From Bog-756 sp963703145 (GTDB lineage Bacteria; Actinomycetota; Acidimicrobiia; Acidimicrobiales; RAAP-2), in contig OY969793.1 in the NCBI GenBank assembly GCA_963703145.1, forward strand, positions 3,100,001 through 3,164,000: DNA of 64,000 bases, written 5' to 3'. The notes under the pieces are model-generated. The model had not been told where the DNA came from. It worked only from the letters and a program-made list of their open reading frames with translations, and did not search any database. Shown here piece after piece: positions 54,217-62,384 of this stretch; the stretch's first letter is position 1; every line of letters begins with the position of its first letter. The translations under genes and the position numbers were made by a program.

Positions 54217-55527
54217 TCACCGGGGGCCGGTGCTCCCCGTGGTCGTCGGGCGGTCCCCGTAGGCCGTGTCGAACCAGCGGGAGACCGCGGAGTGGGCCGT
54301 GGCGGCCTGACCCAGCCGGGTGGCCACAGCTGCGATCCGGCGGTCCCTTCCCGGGGCGGCACCGTCGAGGAGCTCGTTCCAGAAGATCCCCCACGCCCCG
54401 CCCAGGGCCGGACCGAGGACCGGGGCGGTTACCAGGCGGCCCACCGCCGAGACGGCTCGGGGGCGCCCGACCAGGGCGGCGTGCCCGGCAGCGGTCACCC
54501 GCTGATAGGGCAGATGGGCGCGGGCCAGCCGAGCACGGTACCGGGTGGCGGCGTGCGACGGCGAGGCCAGCACGGCCTCGGCGGCGGCCCGCCCGCTGGT
54601 CATGGCCTGGGCGATGCCCTCGCCCTGGAGCGGATTGACCAGGCCGGCCGCGTCGCCCACCAGCAGGACCCGTCCCGATGCCGGCGTCGTTCCGACCATC
54701 CCCATCTTGAGCCATCCGCCCAACCGGGATGGCGGGGGCAGACCCCCGGGGGCGAGGAGGCCGAGTTGCACCAGGTGGTCCAGGTAGGCCGGGAGCGCCC
54801 GCACGGCACCGGCGCCCGCGGTTCGGTCGGCCAGGGTGCCGATCCCGAGGCCCAGGTTGGCCACGGCCCCGGGTCCTGGGAAGATCCAGCCGTACCCCGG
54901 GAAGGACCGCCACGGGCTCGGCTCCCACAGGGTGATCACCGGCAGCTCCACCGGCTGTTCCACGTAGGACCGCACCGCGAACCCCCACAGCACCCTCGCC
55001 GCATCGACCAGACCGGCCACGTCTCCCACATGGCTGGTGGCCCCGTCGGCACCGATCACCACATCGGCCCGCAGCTCGTGACCGTCCGCTTCGTCGCCAG
55101 CGGCCCCGACCACGAACCCGTCGAGTTCCCCGTCCACCCACAGGGGCCGCCCGGTCCGGCCCTCATAGGGGACGGCGCCGGCATCCAGGGCCGCTGTGCG
55201 CAGGGCGTCGTCGAACACCGTTCGGGTCACGGCCAGGCCCCGACCCGGGTAGTCGATCCCATCGAAGCAGGGGAGCAGGACCCGGCGGCCGGTCGGGCCC
55301 ACCACCACCATGTCGCCCACGTCGAGCCCCGGAGGCTCGGGCACGCCCAGGTCGGCGAGGACCCGCAGTCCGCGGGGACCGACCAGGTCGCCGCAGGCCT
55401 TGTCGCGGGGGAATCGCACCTTGTCCACCAGCGCCACGGTGGCCCCGCCCCGGGCCAGGACCAGCGCGGCGATGCTCCCGGCGGGACCGGCCCCCACCAC
55501 GAGGACATCCACGTGCCTGTGGCCCAC
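54217..55527 (-). CDS. Geranylgeranyl reductase family FAD protein (MenJ-like)
   Basis: 436 residues from a GTG with GAGAGGAG upstream. The N-terminal FAD motif is VDVLVVGAGPAGSIAALVLARGG; then RFPRDKACGDLVGPRGLRVL (the P-R-x-K-x-C-G-D block of this family), DVVIGADGATSHV and GRVLLVGDAAGLVNPLQGEGI. Family members saturate isoprenoid chains of lipids, chlorophyll or menaquinone. Divergent by 58 bp from a MenG-like methyltransferase and a UbiA-like membrane protein, so a job in isoprenoid-quinone or isoprenoid-lipid modification is likely. Upstream frame extension is Arg-rich and rejected. Confidence 0.87.
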   Translation of the reverse strand: MGHRHVDVLVVGAGPAGSIAALVLARGGATVALVDKVRFPRDKACGDLVGPRGLRVLADLGVPEPPGLDVGDMVVVGPTGRRVLLPCFDGIDYPGRGLAVTRTVFDDALRTAALDAGAVPYEGRTGRPLWVDGELDGFVVGAAGDEADGHELRADVVIGADGATSHVGDVAGLVDAARVLWGFAVRSYVEQPVELPVITLWEPSPWRSFPGYGWIFPGPGAVANLGLGIGTLADRTAGAGAVRALPAYLDHLVQLGLLAPGGLPPPSRLGGWLKMGMVGTTPASGRVLLVGDAAGLVNPLQGEGIAQAMTSGRAAAEAVLASPSHAATRYRARLARAHLPYQRVTAAGHAALVGRPRAVSAVGRLVTAPVLGPALGGAWGIFWNELLDGAAPGRDRRIAAVATRLGQAATAHSAVSRWFDTAYGDRPTTTGSTGPR

Positions 55528-55585
55528 ACGACTCCTCTCGGGCGCCGAGCGCCTACGGTGAGATCTTCGCACTCGAGGAGGCGGC

Positions 55586-56320
55586 ATGGAGCATCCGGAG
55601 CCGAACGACCCCAACCGGTTCGCCCAACGCCTCTTCACGCCGCTCCCGGCTCGCTACGACCGGCTGGCCGCCCTCTTGTCGATGGGTCAGGACGGCCGGT
55701 GGCGACGGGCCATGATCGACCACATCGTGCCGTCGGGGCCGGCCCGCGTCCTGGACGTGGCCACCGGGCCGGCCGGCGTGGCCCTGCAACTGGCCGACCG
55801 CACCGATGCGTCGGTGATCGGGATCGACCTCACCCTCGAGATGCTGCGACGGGGCCGCGGCAACGTGGAGGACCGGGGACTGGCCCGCCGGGTCCAGCTG
55901 GTGGCCGGGCGGGCCGAGCAGCTGCCCTTCCCCGATGCGTCCTTCGACGCCCTCACCTTCACCTACCTGCTCCGCTACGTGGACGACCCCCAGGCCACCC
56001 TGGCCGAGCTGGCCCGGGTGGTGCGACCCGGAGGCGCGGTGGCCAGCCTCGAGTTCCTGGCGCCCCCCAGCCGGTTCTGGCGGTTCTGGTGGTGGGGCTA
56101 CACCCGCCTCCTGCTGCCGCTCGGTGGCCTGCTCACCGGCGGGCGGGCCTGGTTCGACGTCGGTCGGTTCCTCGGGCCGAACATCTCCGAGCACTACCGG
56201 AGGTATCCGGTGGCCTGGACCGTCGAGGCGTGGAGGCGGGCCGGGTTCACCGACGTGGGCGTCCGCCGGATGAGCCTCGGCGGTGGCCTGGTCATGTGGG
56301 GTCGACGCCGAGGTGACTGA
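55586..56320 (+). CDS. UbiE/MenG-like class I methyltransferase
   Basis: 244 residues. FAQRLFTPLPARYDRLAALLSMGQDGRWRR at the start resembles the UbiE/COQ5 N-terminus. The SAM motif is VLDVATGPAGVALQLA; VIGIDLTLEMLRRGRG and AEQLPFPDASFDALTFTYLLRYVDDP follow, and ARVVRPGGAVASLEFLAPPS completes motif III. UbiE enzymes methylate demethylmenaquinone; specificity for that substrate is suggested by the flanking geranylgeranyl reductase and UbiA-like genes rather than proved. GAGGAGG precedes the ATG. It overlaps the next gene by 8 bp. Confidence 0.87.
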   Translation: MEHPEPNDPNRFAQRLFTPLPARYDRLAALLSMGQDGRWRRAMIDHIVPSGPARVLDVATGPAGVALQLADRTDASVIGIDLTLEMLRRGRGNVEDRGLARRVQLVAGRAEQLPFPDASFDALTFTYLLRYVDDPQATLAELARVVRPGGAVASLEFLAPPSRFWRFWWWGYTRLLLPLGGLLTGGRAWFDVGRFLGPNISEHYRRYPVAWTVEAWRRAGFTDVGVRRMSLGGGLVMWGRRRGD

Positions 56321-57068
56321 GCCGGTGGCCGGATCCGGGAGCGACGAGCCCCGTCCCGCCTACTACGCGGCCCGGCCCGGTGGCTGGCGCGACTGGTGGA
56401 CGCTGCTACATCCCCCCTACACGGCCTGGCACCTGGCCTACGTGGTCATCGGCGCGTGCCTGGCACCCGTGGTCAACACCACCCGGCTCATCGCCACCCT
56501 CTTGGCGTTCTTCTTCGCCGTCGGGCTGGCCGCCCACGCCCTCGACGAGCTGAACGGGCGGCCCCTGCGCACCCACATTCCTACCGGTGCCCTGGTGGCC
56601 GTGGCCACCGTCGGGCTGGCCGGGGCGGTGGCCCTCGGGATCGCCGGCGTGGTCCAGGTGGGCGCGGCCCTGGTTCCGTTCATCGTGGTGGGCCCGGTGC
56701 TGGTGATCGCCTACAACTTCGAGCTGTTCGGCGGCGTGTTGCACAACACCGCCGGCCTGGCCGCCAGCTGGGGGGCGTTCCCGGTGCTCACCGCCTACGT
56801 GGCCCAGACCGGCCGCCTGGCCGTCGCCCCGGTCATCGCCGCCGCCGCCGCCTTCGCCCTCACCGTGGTCCAGCGGACCCTGAGCACACCGGCCCGACTG
56901 GTCCGCAGGCGCACCCGGGACGTCACCGGGACCATCTCCTTGAGCGACGGCCAGGAACTGGTCGTCGACCGGGCGCTGCTCCTGGCCCCACTCGAGCAGG
57001 CACTCCAGGCCCTGTCCTGGGGCGTCGTGCTGCTGGCGGCGGCCATTGCCGTCGACCGCCTCCACTGA
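56313..57068 (+). CDS. UbiA-fold-like membrane protein with atypical motifs
   Basis: 251 residues from a GTG. It has about seven hydrophobic helices. The start WRDWWTLLHPPYTAWHLAYVVIGAC and the motif HALDELNGRPLRTHIP after helix 2 recall UbiA prenyltransferases, whose first Asp motif is N-D-x-x-D-x-x-x-D; here only L-D-E-L is left. The second Asp motif would fall near VRRRTRDVTGTISLSDGQEL but is not canonical either. It may be a divergent prenyltransferase or a non-catalytic relative. It overlaps the methyltransferase by 8 bp and is likely co-translated with it. Confidence is high for a membrane protein, moderate for the family. Confidence 0.72.
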   Translation: MTEPVAGSGSDEPRPAYYAARPGGWRDWWTLLHPPYTAWHLAYVVIGACLAPVVNTTRLIATLLAFFFAVGLAAHALDELNGRPLRTHIPTGALVAVATVGLAGAVALGIAGVVQVGAALVPFIVVGPVLVIAYNFELFGGVLHNTAGLAASWGAFPVLTAYVAQTGRLAVAPVIAAAAAFALTVVQRTLSTPARLVRRRTRDVTGTISLSDGQELVVDRALLLAPLEQALQALSWGVVLLAAAIAVDRLH

Positions 57069-57111
57069 CGCCACAGCAGCGGCGCCCAGCCATAAGGCCG
57101 TCCGGCCGGCG

Positions 57112-58238
57112 TCACCATCCGACTCCCCGTCCACGTCCAGGACCGACACCCCACGACCCGGCGGTGGCAGGCCCAGGAACTGGAGGACCCGGGCGCTCTC
57201 TCGCTCCAGGGCCCGCAGATCTCGGGGGCTCACCGCCTCCAGGAGCCGCAGACGGATCCGGCCGGCCGGCAGCGTCCAGATCCCGACCACGCGGCCGCCC
57301 ACCAGCGCCGTCGGTCGGAAGATCCCGTTGGTGGTGACCACGTCCCGGTGGGATCCGGTGACCGGGGTCCGGTCGACCCAGCCGTGCAGCAGCGGATCGA
57401 AGCTGCCGAGCAGGCGGGGCGGGGCCGCGCCCGGTGGCGTCCGGTCCACGGTGGCAAGATCGACCAGGTCCCTACCCACCTCGACCAGTTGGTTGCCGAT
57501 GCCGCGGAGACCCGACCGTGCGTGACCCAGGGTGATGCCCGCCCACCGGGCCAGGTCGGATGCTGCGGCCGGGCCGTGGCCCTCGAGGTAGCGGTGGGCC
57601 AGCTTCGCCAACCCGGCATCGCGTTCGAGGGGCTCGGGGGGCGGACCCAGCCACCGGTCGACACCGACATAGGCCCACTGCCCGTGGCGCAACGGGGCCC
57701 GCACCAGGTGCCCGTCGAGCGACGCCGCAAACAGCAGCTGGATCAGGGCCTGGCCACCGGTGGGCACGCCCGCCGCCTCCACCACCTGTTTCAGCTCGTG
57801 GCGCGTCCGTGATTCGTCAGTGGCCAGCGCTTCCACGATGGCGGCGATCCCGCGATCGACGTCGACGGGTCGGAGGCCCTCCTCACCGAGGCGCTGCTGG
57901 TTGCGGCGGCGCTGCGGCGGCGCGGTGAGCGCATGCAGCCAGAAATAGTCCGTGCTGGCCACCAGGTGCAGCGTGCCCCGGTTGAGCCAGGTGACCACGG
58001 CGGTCCGGCGATGGCCCAGGGCATCGTCCACGTCGGTCGCCGCAGCGACGTCGGAGCGGGACCGGACGGCCAGGCGTGCTCCCCGCTGGTCCTGTGCCTG
58101 GACGGCCAGCAGTCGCTCGAGCACGGCCTCGGTGGAGGCTGCCTGGTGGCGCCCGAGGAGCTGACGCTGGAGTCGTCTCCGGTGCACCTCGGCCGGCACG
58201 TCACCGGGGTGCGCCGGTCGGGGGGAGACCGGGCTCAC
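57112..58238 (-). CDS. AlkZ-like winged-helix DNA-binding protein (HTH_42), C-terminus uncertain
   Basis: About 375 residues. VEHR-like start (AEVHRRRLQRQLLGRHQAAS), the Q-x-Q motif in LLAVQAQDQRGARLAVRSR at 47-49, TWLNRGTLHLVASTDYFWL, and RLLGSFDPLLHGWVDRTPV match the winged-helix family that includes the crosslink-repair DNA glycosylase AlkZ. The GTG start overlaps the upstream TetR stop (GTGA). In its own frame no stop occurs until 56406, deep inside the opposite UbiA-like gene; a one-base shift would end it at TGA 57112-57114, where the family normally ends. I give that end but it is inferred. Possible role: repair of alkylation or interstrand damage. Confidence 0.7.
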
Positions 58239-59068
58239 CGATCGGGCGCCGCCGCTTCACCGTTCGGCCGCCAGTCCGGGTCGAGCTCGAAGAACTGGTG
58301 CACCAGGCCCTCGAGGCTGATCCCCAACAGGGTCCACTCCTGTTCGGACCCGCCACGGCCGGTGGCCCGCTTGATGCCGTTCATGCTCGGCTCGTCGACC
58401 CGGCCGCGGAGGGCGCAGCCCTCGGCCAGCGCACCCACGGCGATGGTGAACTGGCGGATGGTCAGGTTGTCCCGGAGCCGGAACCCGAGCACGTCGGCGA
58501 TTCCCAGGTAGGCCCGTTCAAAGTGCGCGGTGAACGACTCGTACCCCTGGAGCAACGCCGCGTCGACGCGTCGGCTCTGCTCGGGAAGGTCGCCGGCCGT
58601 GCGCAGAGTCCACACCCCGATCCACGACGGCCAATTGGCCGACTCGAGCAGCGCCACCATGTTGGCCTCGCCGCCCACCCGGCAGGCCTCGCGCATGGTG
58701 GCCCATCGCGAGTCCGGCGTCGAGAGGTCCATGTCCTCGAAGACCACACCGACCTTGGCCAGGGTCTCGTCGAACTCGCTCACACCCTCGTCTGCGGCGA
58801 TGGCCACCAGCACGTCGGTCTGGAAGTCGGCCTGGTTGTCCCACACCCGTTTGATGACCGAGGCGTTGGTCAGACGGATGCCGGTGTCGCTCTCGACCCG
58901 CTGGAAGACCCGCTTGAAGGTCAGCGCCTCGGCCCCCGACCCCATCCCCTCGTCCCGCAGGATGGCCCGTCCGGTCTCGAGCAGAAGGGCCCGCAACTCC
59001 TCCCGACTCTGCTTCGGCTGTCGTCGCTGCTGTGCCCCTGCGTCCCTCACGTCTCTAGTGTGCCCCAC
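58235..59068 (-). CDS. TetR-like regulator coupled to the AlkZ-like gene
   Basis: 277 residues, long for TetR. The first ~70 residues have SREELRALLLETGRAILRDEG, then a spaced LTFKRVFQRVESDTGIRLTN and ASVIKRVWDNQADFQTDVLV, which read as a TetR-type DNA-binding domain with an insertion before the turn. The C-terminal part is all-helical and unassigned. The stop overlaps the GTG of the AlkZ-like gene by 4 bp, so the two proteins are made together. GTG 59068 is taken as the start; another GTG lies six codons further in. Ligand and operator unknown. Confidence 0.75.
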   Translation of the reverse strand: MGHTRDVRDAGAQQRRQPKQSREELRALLLETGRAILRDEGMGSGAEALTFKRVFQRVESDTGIRLTNASVIKRVWDNQADFQTDVLVAIAADEGVSEFDETLAKVGVVFEDMDLSTPDSRWATMREACRVGGEANMVALLESANWPSWIGVWTLRTAGDLPEQSRRVDAALLQGYESFTAHFERAYLGIADVLGFRLRDNLTIRQFTIAVGALAEGCALRGRVDEPSMNGIKRATGRGGSEQEWTLLGISLEGLVHQFFELDPDWRPNGEAAAPDR

Positions 59069-59318
59069 GAGGTCCGCCCCAATTGCCGCTACCCGCTTCG
59101 GAATTCGTGGTTGTCAGCCCCTGGACAACGGATTGAACCGCCATTGCCGGCCGAAGACCTGGCCGCCGACCTGGACCGATGCCGTGGTCTGCAATCAGAA
59201 GTTGCAATCCCGCCACGAATTCCGCATACTGGCTGCAATCGGGCGGCGGGTCCGGAGCACGGCGACATGGTGCCGCGCGCCATCACCAGGCGGGAGTGGC
59301 GCTCCGTGCCGGCACACC

Positions 59319-60209
59319 TCAAGCACTGCGTGGGGGTAGGCCGCGGTCCAAGCGGGCCGCCGCCGACAGGAGGTCGTCGGTGGTGAGTGGCCCCGGCGCC
59401 TCGATCAACCTGATGAGTGCGGCCGGCCAGAGGACCCAGATCCCGTCGTGGCGGTACGGGCGCCGTGTGAGCAGTCGGGTCGGGCTGCCCCAGTTCCCTT
59501 CGACGATGGCGATGGCCCCGTGCACCGGAATGGTCGGATCGGCCAGCACGTTGGCCACCGGGATGACGTAGTCGTAGACCCGCTCGACCATGGCCGTGCG
59601 GTCGTGGCCCCCGATCAGCAGGCGGAACTCCTCGGTGTGGGCTCCCGCCACATGGCGATGCTCGATCAGGCCCTTGATCTTCTTGGCGTGGATCACCCAG
59701 ACCCCTGATGGCGCCACGACGATGTGGTCGACGACGGCCGGGCTGTCGGGGACGCGCCGATCACTCAGCACCACGGCGTGGTCGCCGAGTTCGCGCTGGA
59801 GCCGGAGCGACATGAGGTACTCGCCCTCGGCTCCGGGTCGCCAAGTGGCGTCCCCCCGACGGAGTGCGACGACCGCCGGTGGGGTCGCACCGGTACCCGT
59901 CTGCCGTCCGCCGGCCATGCTGGCCGCGGACGGATGGGACGCCACCACCGCCGGCCAGCACTCGGCGCACATCACGCGGTTGATGTCGGGATCGTTCCAC
60001 CCCTCGTCGTGGGGTCGGATCCTCGAGCCGCAGTTCACACAGGTCCCGCCGAAGTGCAGGGCCTCGAACCGCGACCGGGGGCCCATGGGCCGGATCCGCG
60101 TCGGTGCGTCCCGATCGCGTGACTGGACCGCGTGGCGCGCCTGGAGCTCGGGTGGATACCAGTTGCCGTCTGGGGCCAACCACCACCCCACCTTCTCGTC
60201 GATGCCCAC
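59319..60209 (-). CDS. NERD-domain protein with N-terminal Trp-rich module and zinc ribbon
   Basis: 296 residues. VGWWLAPDGNWYPPE at the start resembles a DUF2510-type Trp motif. CVNC (57-60 region) and CAEC about 25 residues later look like a zinc ribbon. The NERD (nuclease-related) domain follows: GAEGEYLMSLRLQRELGDHA, VVLSDRRVPDSPAVVDHIVVAPSGVWVIHAKKIKG, with the D and V-x-x-K residues of the restriction-endonuclease-like core; the usual E-x-K appears as H-A-K, so one acidic ligand is lost. GGAGAGG lies 8 nt before the GTG. Possible DNA-processing role, but activity is doubtful. Confidence 0.82.
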   Translation of the reverse strand: MGIDEKVGWWLAPDGNWYPPELQARHAVQSRDRDAPTRIRPMGPRSRFEALHFGGTCVNCGSRIRPHDEGWNDPDINRVMCAECWPAVVASHPSAASMAGGRQTGTGATPPAVVALRRGDATWRPGAEGEYLMSLRLQRELGDHAVVLSDRRVPDSPAVVDHIVVAPSGVWVIHAKKIKGLIEHRHVAGAHTEEFRLLIGGHDRTAMVERVYDYVIPVANVLADPTIPVHGAIAIVEGNWGSPTRLLTRRPYRHDGIWVLWPAALIRLIEAPGPLTTDDLLSAAARLDRGLPPRSA

Positions 60210-60346
60210 CGCAACCGCCTCTCCACTCGCCCGTCTCGAGCGCGCGGGCCCGACACTGAACCATCGGCAGGCCAGGACCCGACCTTGACGGGTCCACCAC
60301 CACGGCTCCCCGATCTAATCCATTCTTTTCCTGTGGCCTAACTAGA

Positions 60347-60352
60347 TAGACT
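60347..60352 (+). promoter_or_regulatory. -10 hexamer, leaderless transcript of the sulfotransferase gene
   Basis: TAGACT ends 6 nt before the GTG at 60359 in an AT-rich stretch; no Shine-Dalgarno sequence. Confidence 0.5.
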
Positions 60353-60358
60353 GATCCG

Positions 60359-61330
60359 GTGGCACTGCCCGACTTCTTCGTCATCGGTGCCCCCAAGGCC
60401 GGGACGACGGCACTCCACGCCGCCCTCGGTCAACACCCCCAGCTGTTCTTGTCGCCGGTCAAAGAACCCAAATTCTTCCTGTGCGACGGCCCTCCGCACG
60501 ACTTCACCGGGCCGGGCGACGCCCACAGCCGGCGCGAGTGGATCTGGCGTCGCGACGAGTACGAGCGCCTGTTCGACGGAGCGCCGGTGGGTACTCGACG
60601 CGGTGAGAGCACGCCCCTCTACCTCGCCGACCCCGACGCGCTGGCCCGGATCCACGCCGAGGTGCCCGACGCCCGCCTCATCGTCGTCCTCCGGGACCCG
60701 GTGGACCGCGCCTACTCCAACTGGGCCCATCTGTGGGCCGACGGGCTCGAGCCCATCGGCGACTTCATCGGGGCCTGCGCCGATGAGCCGCGTCGGCGTG
60801 AGGCCGGGTGGGCCCCGTTCTGGCGCTACCTCGAGACCGGCCTCTACGGCGCGCAGCTCCAGCACCTCTTCGCCTTGTTCCCCCGGGACCAGGTCCACAT
60901 CATCCGGTACCTGTCCCTCGTCGACGACCCGCAGGCCACCCTCGATGCTGTGGCCCGGTTCCTCGGGGTCGACGAAGGCGTGGTCACCGAGGTGCCGGCC
61001 CGCAACGTCGGTGGCTACGTGCCCCCCACGCCGTACACACGAGCGCTGAGTGCCATCTTCCGCCACGGTGCCTCCATCGGGAGCCACTTCCCCCCGCAGC
61101 TGTGGCGGAAGGCCAGTCTGCCGTTGCAGTGGCTCATCCAGCGGACCCCCCAACACCGCCCGGAGCTACAGCCCGACGAGCGAGCCCAGCTCATCGGGTA
61201 CTTCGCCGACGACATCGCCGTGGTCGAACAGCTGACGGGCTGGAACCTCGAGACGTGGAGGAGCTACCGCGAAGGCGGGACGTACTCCGTGCGCAAGTCA
61301 TGGGCACCGTCACGACGACTGGTCTCATAG
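60359..61330 (+). CDS. PAPS-dependent sulfotransferase (heparan/NodH-like)
   Basis: 323 residues. The 5'-phosphosulfate loop FVIGAPKAGTTALHAAL lies at 7-23, KEPKFF follows, and the 3'-phosphate motif is LIVVLRDPVDRAYSNWAHLW near 105-124. The C-terminal LIGYFADDIAVVEQLTGWNLETW is typical of bacterial and heparan-sulfate-type sulfotransferases. It would transfer sulfate from PAPS to a sugar or lipid hydroxyl. The last 67 bp overlap the 3' end of the convergent glycosidase gene. With the glycosidase and the sulfatase downstream it suggests a locus for a sulfated sugar polymer or glycolipid. Confidence 0.88.
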   Translation: MALPDFFVIGAPKAGTTALHAALGQHPQLFLSPVKEPKFFLCDGPPHDFTGPGDAHSRREWIWRRDEYERLFDGAPVGTRRGESTPLYLADPDALARIHAEVPDARLIVVLRDPVDRAYSNWAHLWADGLEPIGDFIGACADEPRRREAGWAPFWRYLETGLYGAQLQHLFALFPRDQVHIIRYLSLVDDPQATLDAVARFLGVDEGVVTEVPARNVGGYVPPTPYTRALSAIFRHGASIGSHFPPQLWRKASLPLQWLIQRTPQHRPELQPDERAQLIGYFADDIAVVEQLTGWNLETWRSYREGGTYSVRKSWAPSRRLVS

Positions 61331-62181
61331 AAGAGCCTCGTCCCCCCGTCGGGCAGCGGCACCGCCGACACGTAGCGCAGCGATCCCTGCCCGTCCGGCT
61401 CGGTGCCGATCACCCCGTCGAGTGCGGTCAGATGCCCGGGCCGGTCTCCCACCGCCACGCCGGTGCGCTCCTCGGCGTTCTCCTCCTTGGACGCCCGGCC
61501 GTCGTAGTAGGCCGACCACCGGCCGTCGTGATGGGTCACCTCGGCCACCCTCGCCCCGCGCTGGTCCCACCGCCCCGGCGTGCCGGCCAGGGCGGTGCCG
61601 TGGTCGGTCCAGGTCAGGCCGTCGGGGCTCGTGGCGTAGTGGGTGGACATCCGGTCGGTCTCCTCGGCCAGGTCGAGGGGGTGACAGCACAGCCAGCCGT
61701 GCCAGCTCCCGTCGATGATCTTGACCACGGGGTCCTTCACCGCCATGGCGGTGGAGTCACCCGGCAGGACCGTTCGGGCCGTGTCCGGGTCGAACAACGA
61801 GGGGTCATCGGCATCGATGGCGTCGACCCGCCAGTGCTTGGTCCCCGGGGTCGCACAGCTGATGTAGATCCGCCACCGCCCGTCGTCCATCCGGACCAGG
61901 GCCGGGCGCTCGAGGGAGTCGCAGTCGAACTGCTCCCGCTCCAGGACCGTGACCGTCTCGAACAGCTCGCCGTCACCGGACCGGGCCACCACGTTGGCGT
62001 AGCCGCGGCCCGCACCCATCGGCCGCCGGAGCCGGTAGGCCAACCAGATCGTCCCATCGTCCGCCAGCACCGCACTCGGCCCCCCGGCCCAGTAGCCCTC
62101 ACCCTCGCCTGGAGCCGCCACCACGACGCCGGCACGGTCCGGTCTCGGAAGGGCGAGGTGCGCGCTGTCAGCCATCGTCAT
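61264..62181 (-). CDS. Five-bladed beta-propeller glycosidase-like protein
   Basis: 305 residues. Repeated blades such as GYWAGGPSAVLADDGTIWLAYR, LERPALVRMDDGRWRIYISC, MAVKDPVVKIIDGSWHGWLC and ARVAEVTHHDGRWSAYYDGR recall the GH43/GH32/GH130 propeller fold, with acidic residues at blade starts. No signal peptide, so it is probably cytosolic. Exact family is not certain. The ATG at 62181 is preferred, with AGGGG upstream; two codons further in is another ATG. It is convergent with and overlaps the sulfotransferase by 67 bp and is divergent from the sulfatase. Confidence 0.7.
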   Translation of the reverse strand: MTMADSAHLALPRPDRAGVVVAAPGEGEGYWAGGPSAVLADDGTIWLAYRLRRPMGAGRGYANVVARSGDGELFETVTVLEREQFDCDSLERPALVRMDDGRWRIYISCATPGTKHWRVDAIDADDPSLFDPDTARTVLPGDSTAMAVKDPVVKIIDGSWHGWLCCHPLDLAEETDRMSTHYATSPDGLTWTDHGTALAGTPGRWDQRGARVAEVTHHDGRWSAYYDGRASKEENAEERTGVAVGDRPGHLTALDGVIGTEPDGQGSLRYVSAVPLPDGGTRLFYETSRRDGAHDLRTEYVPPSR

Positions 62182-62319
62182 GGGATGCCCCTCCGAGGCA
62201 AGGTGGTCCGTCCTGCCCATCGACACCGGGAACACCCGAATGTAGCGTCAGCCGGGATGGCCCTACGAGTCCGGCGGGTGGGACGGCTGCCCACCCCAGG
62301 ACCCGCCGGGCGTTTACTA

Positions 62320-62334
62320 GTCATCTACTATGAC
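62320..62334. promoter_or_regulatory. AT-rich inverted repeat upstream of the second sulfatase
   Basis: GTCAT and ATGAC flank 5 bp (CTACT). TACTAT inside it (62326-62331) could be a -10 element, giving a leader of about 45 nt before the ATG at 62385. It may be an operator controlling the sulfatase and the divergent glycosidase. Confidence 0.4.
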
Positions 62335-62384
62335 AAAAGGTCCGTGGCGGGGGCCGTCACTCCGTTGAGCAGCGAGGACCTGAC

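Noticed and set aside
56406..57111. Extension of the AlkZ-like reading frame for more than 200 further residues
   Set aside because: It lies antisense to the UbiA-like gene, is rich in Gly/Asp/Gln of a shadow frame, and exceeds the family length; a lost stop through a one-base error is simpler.
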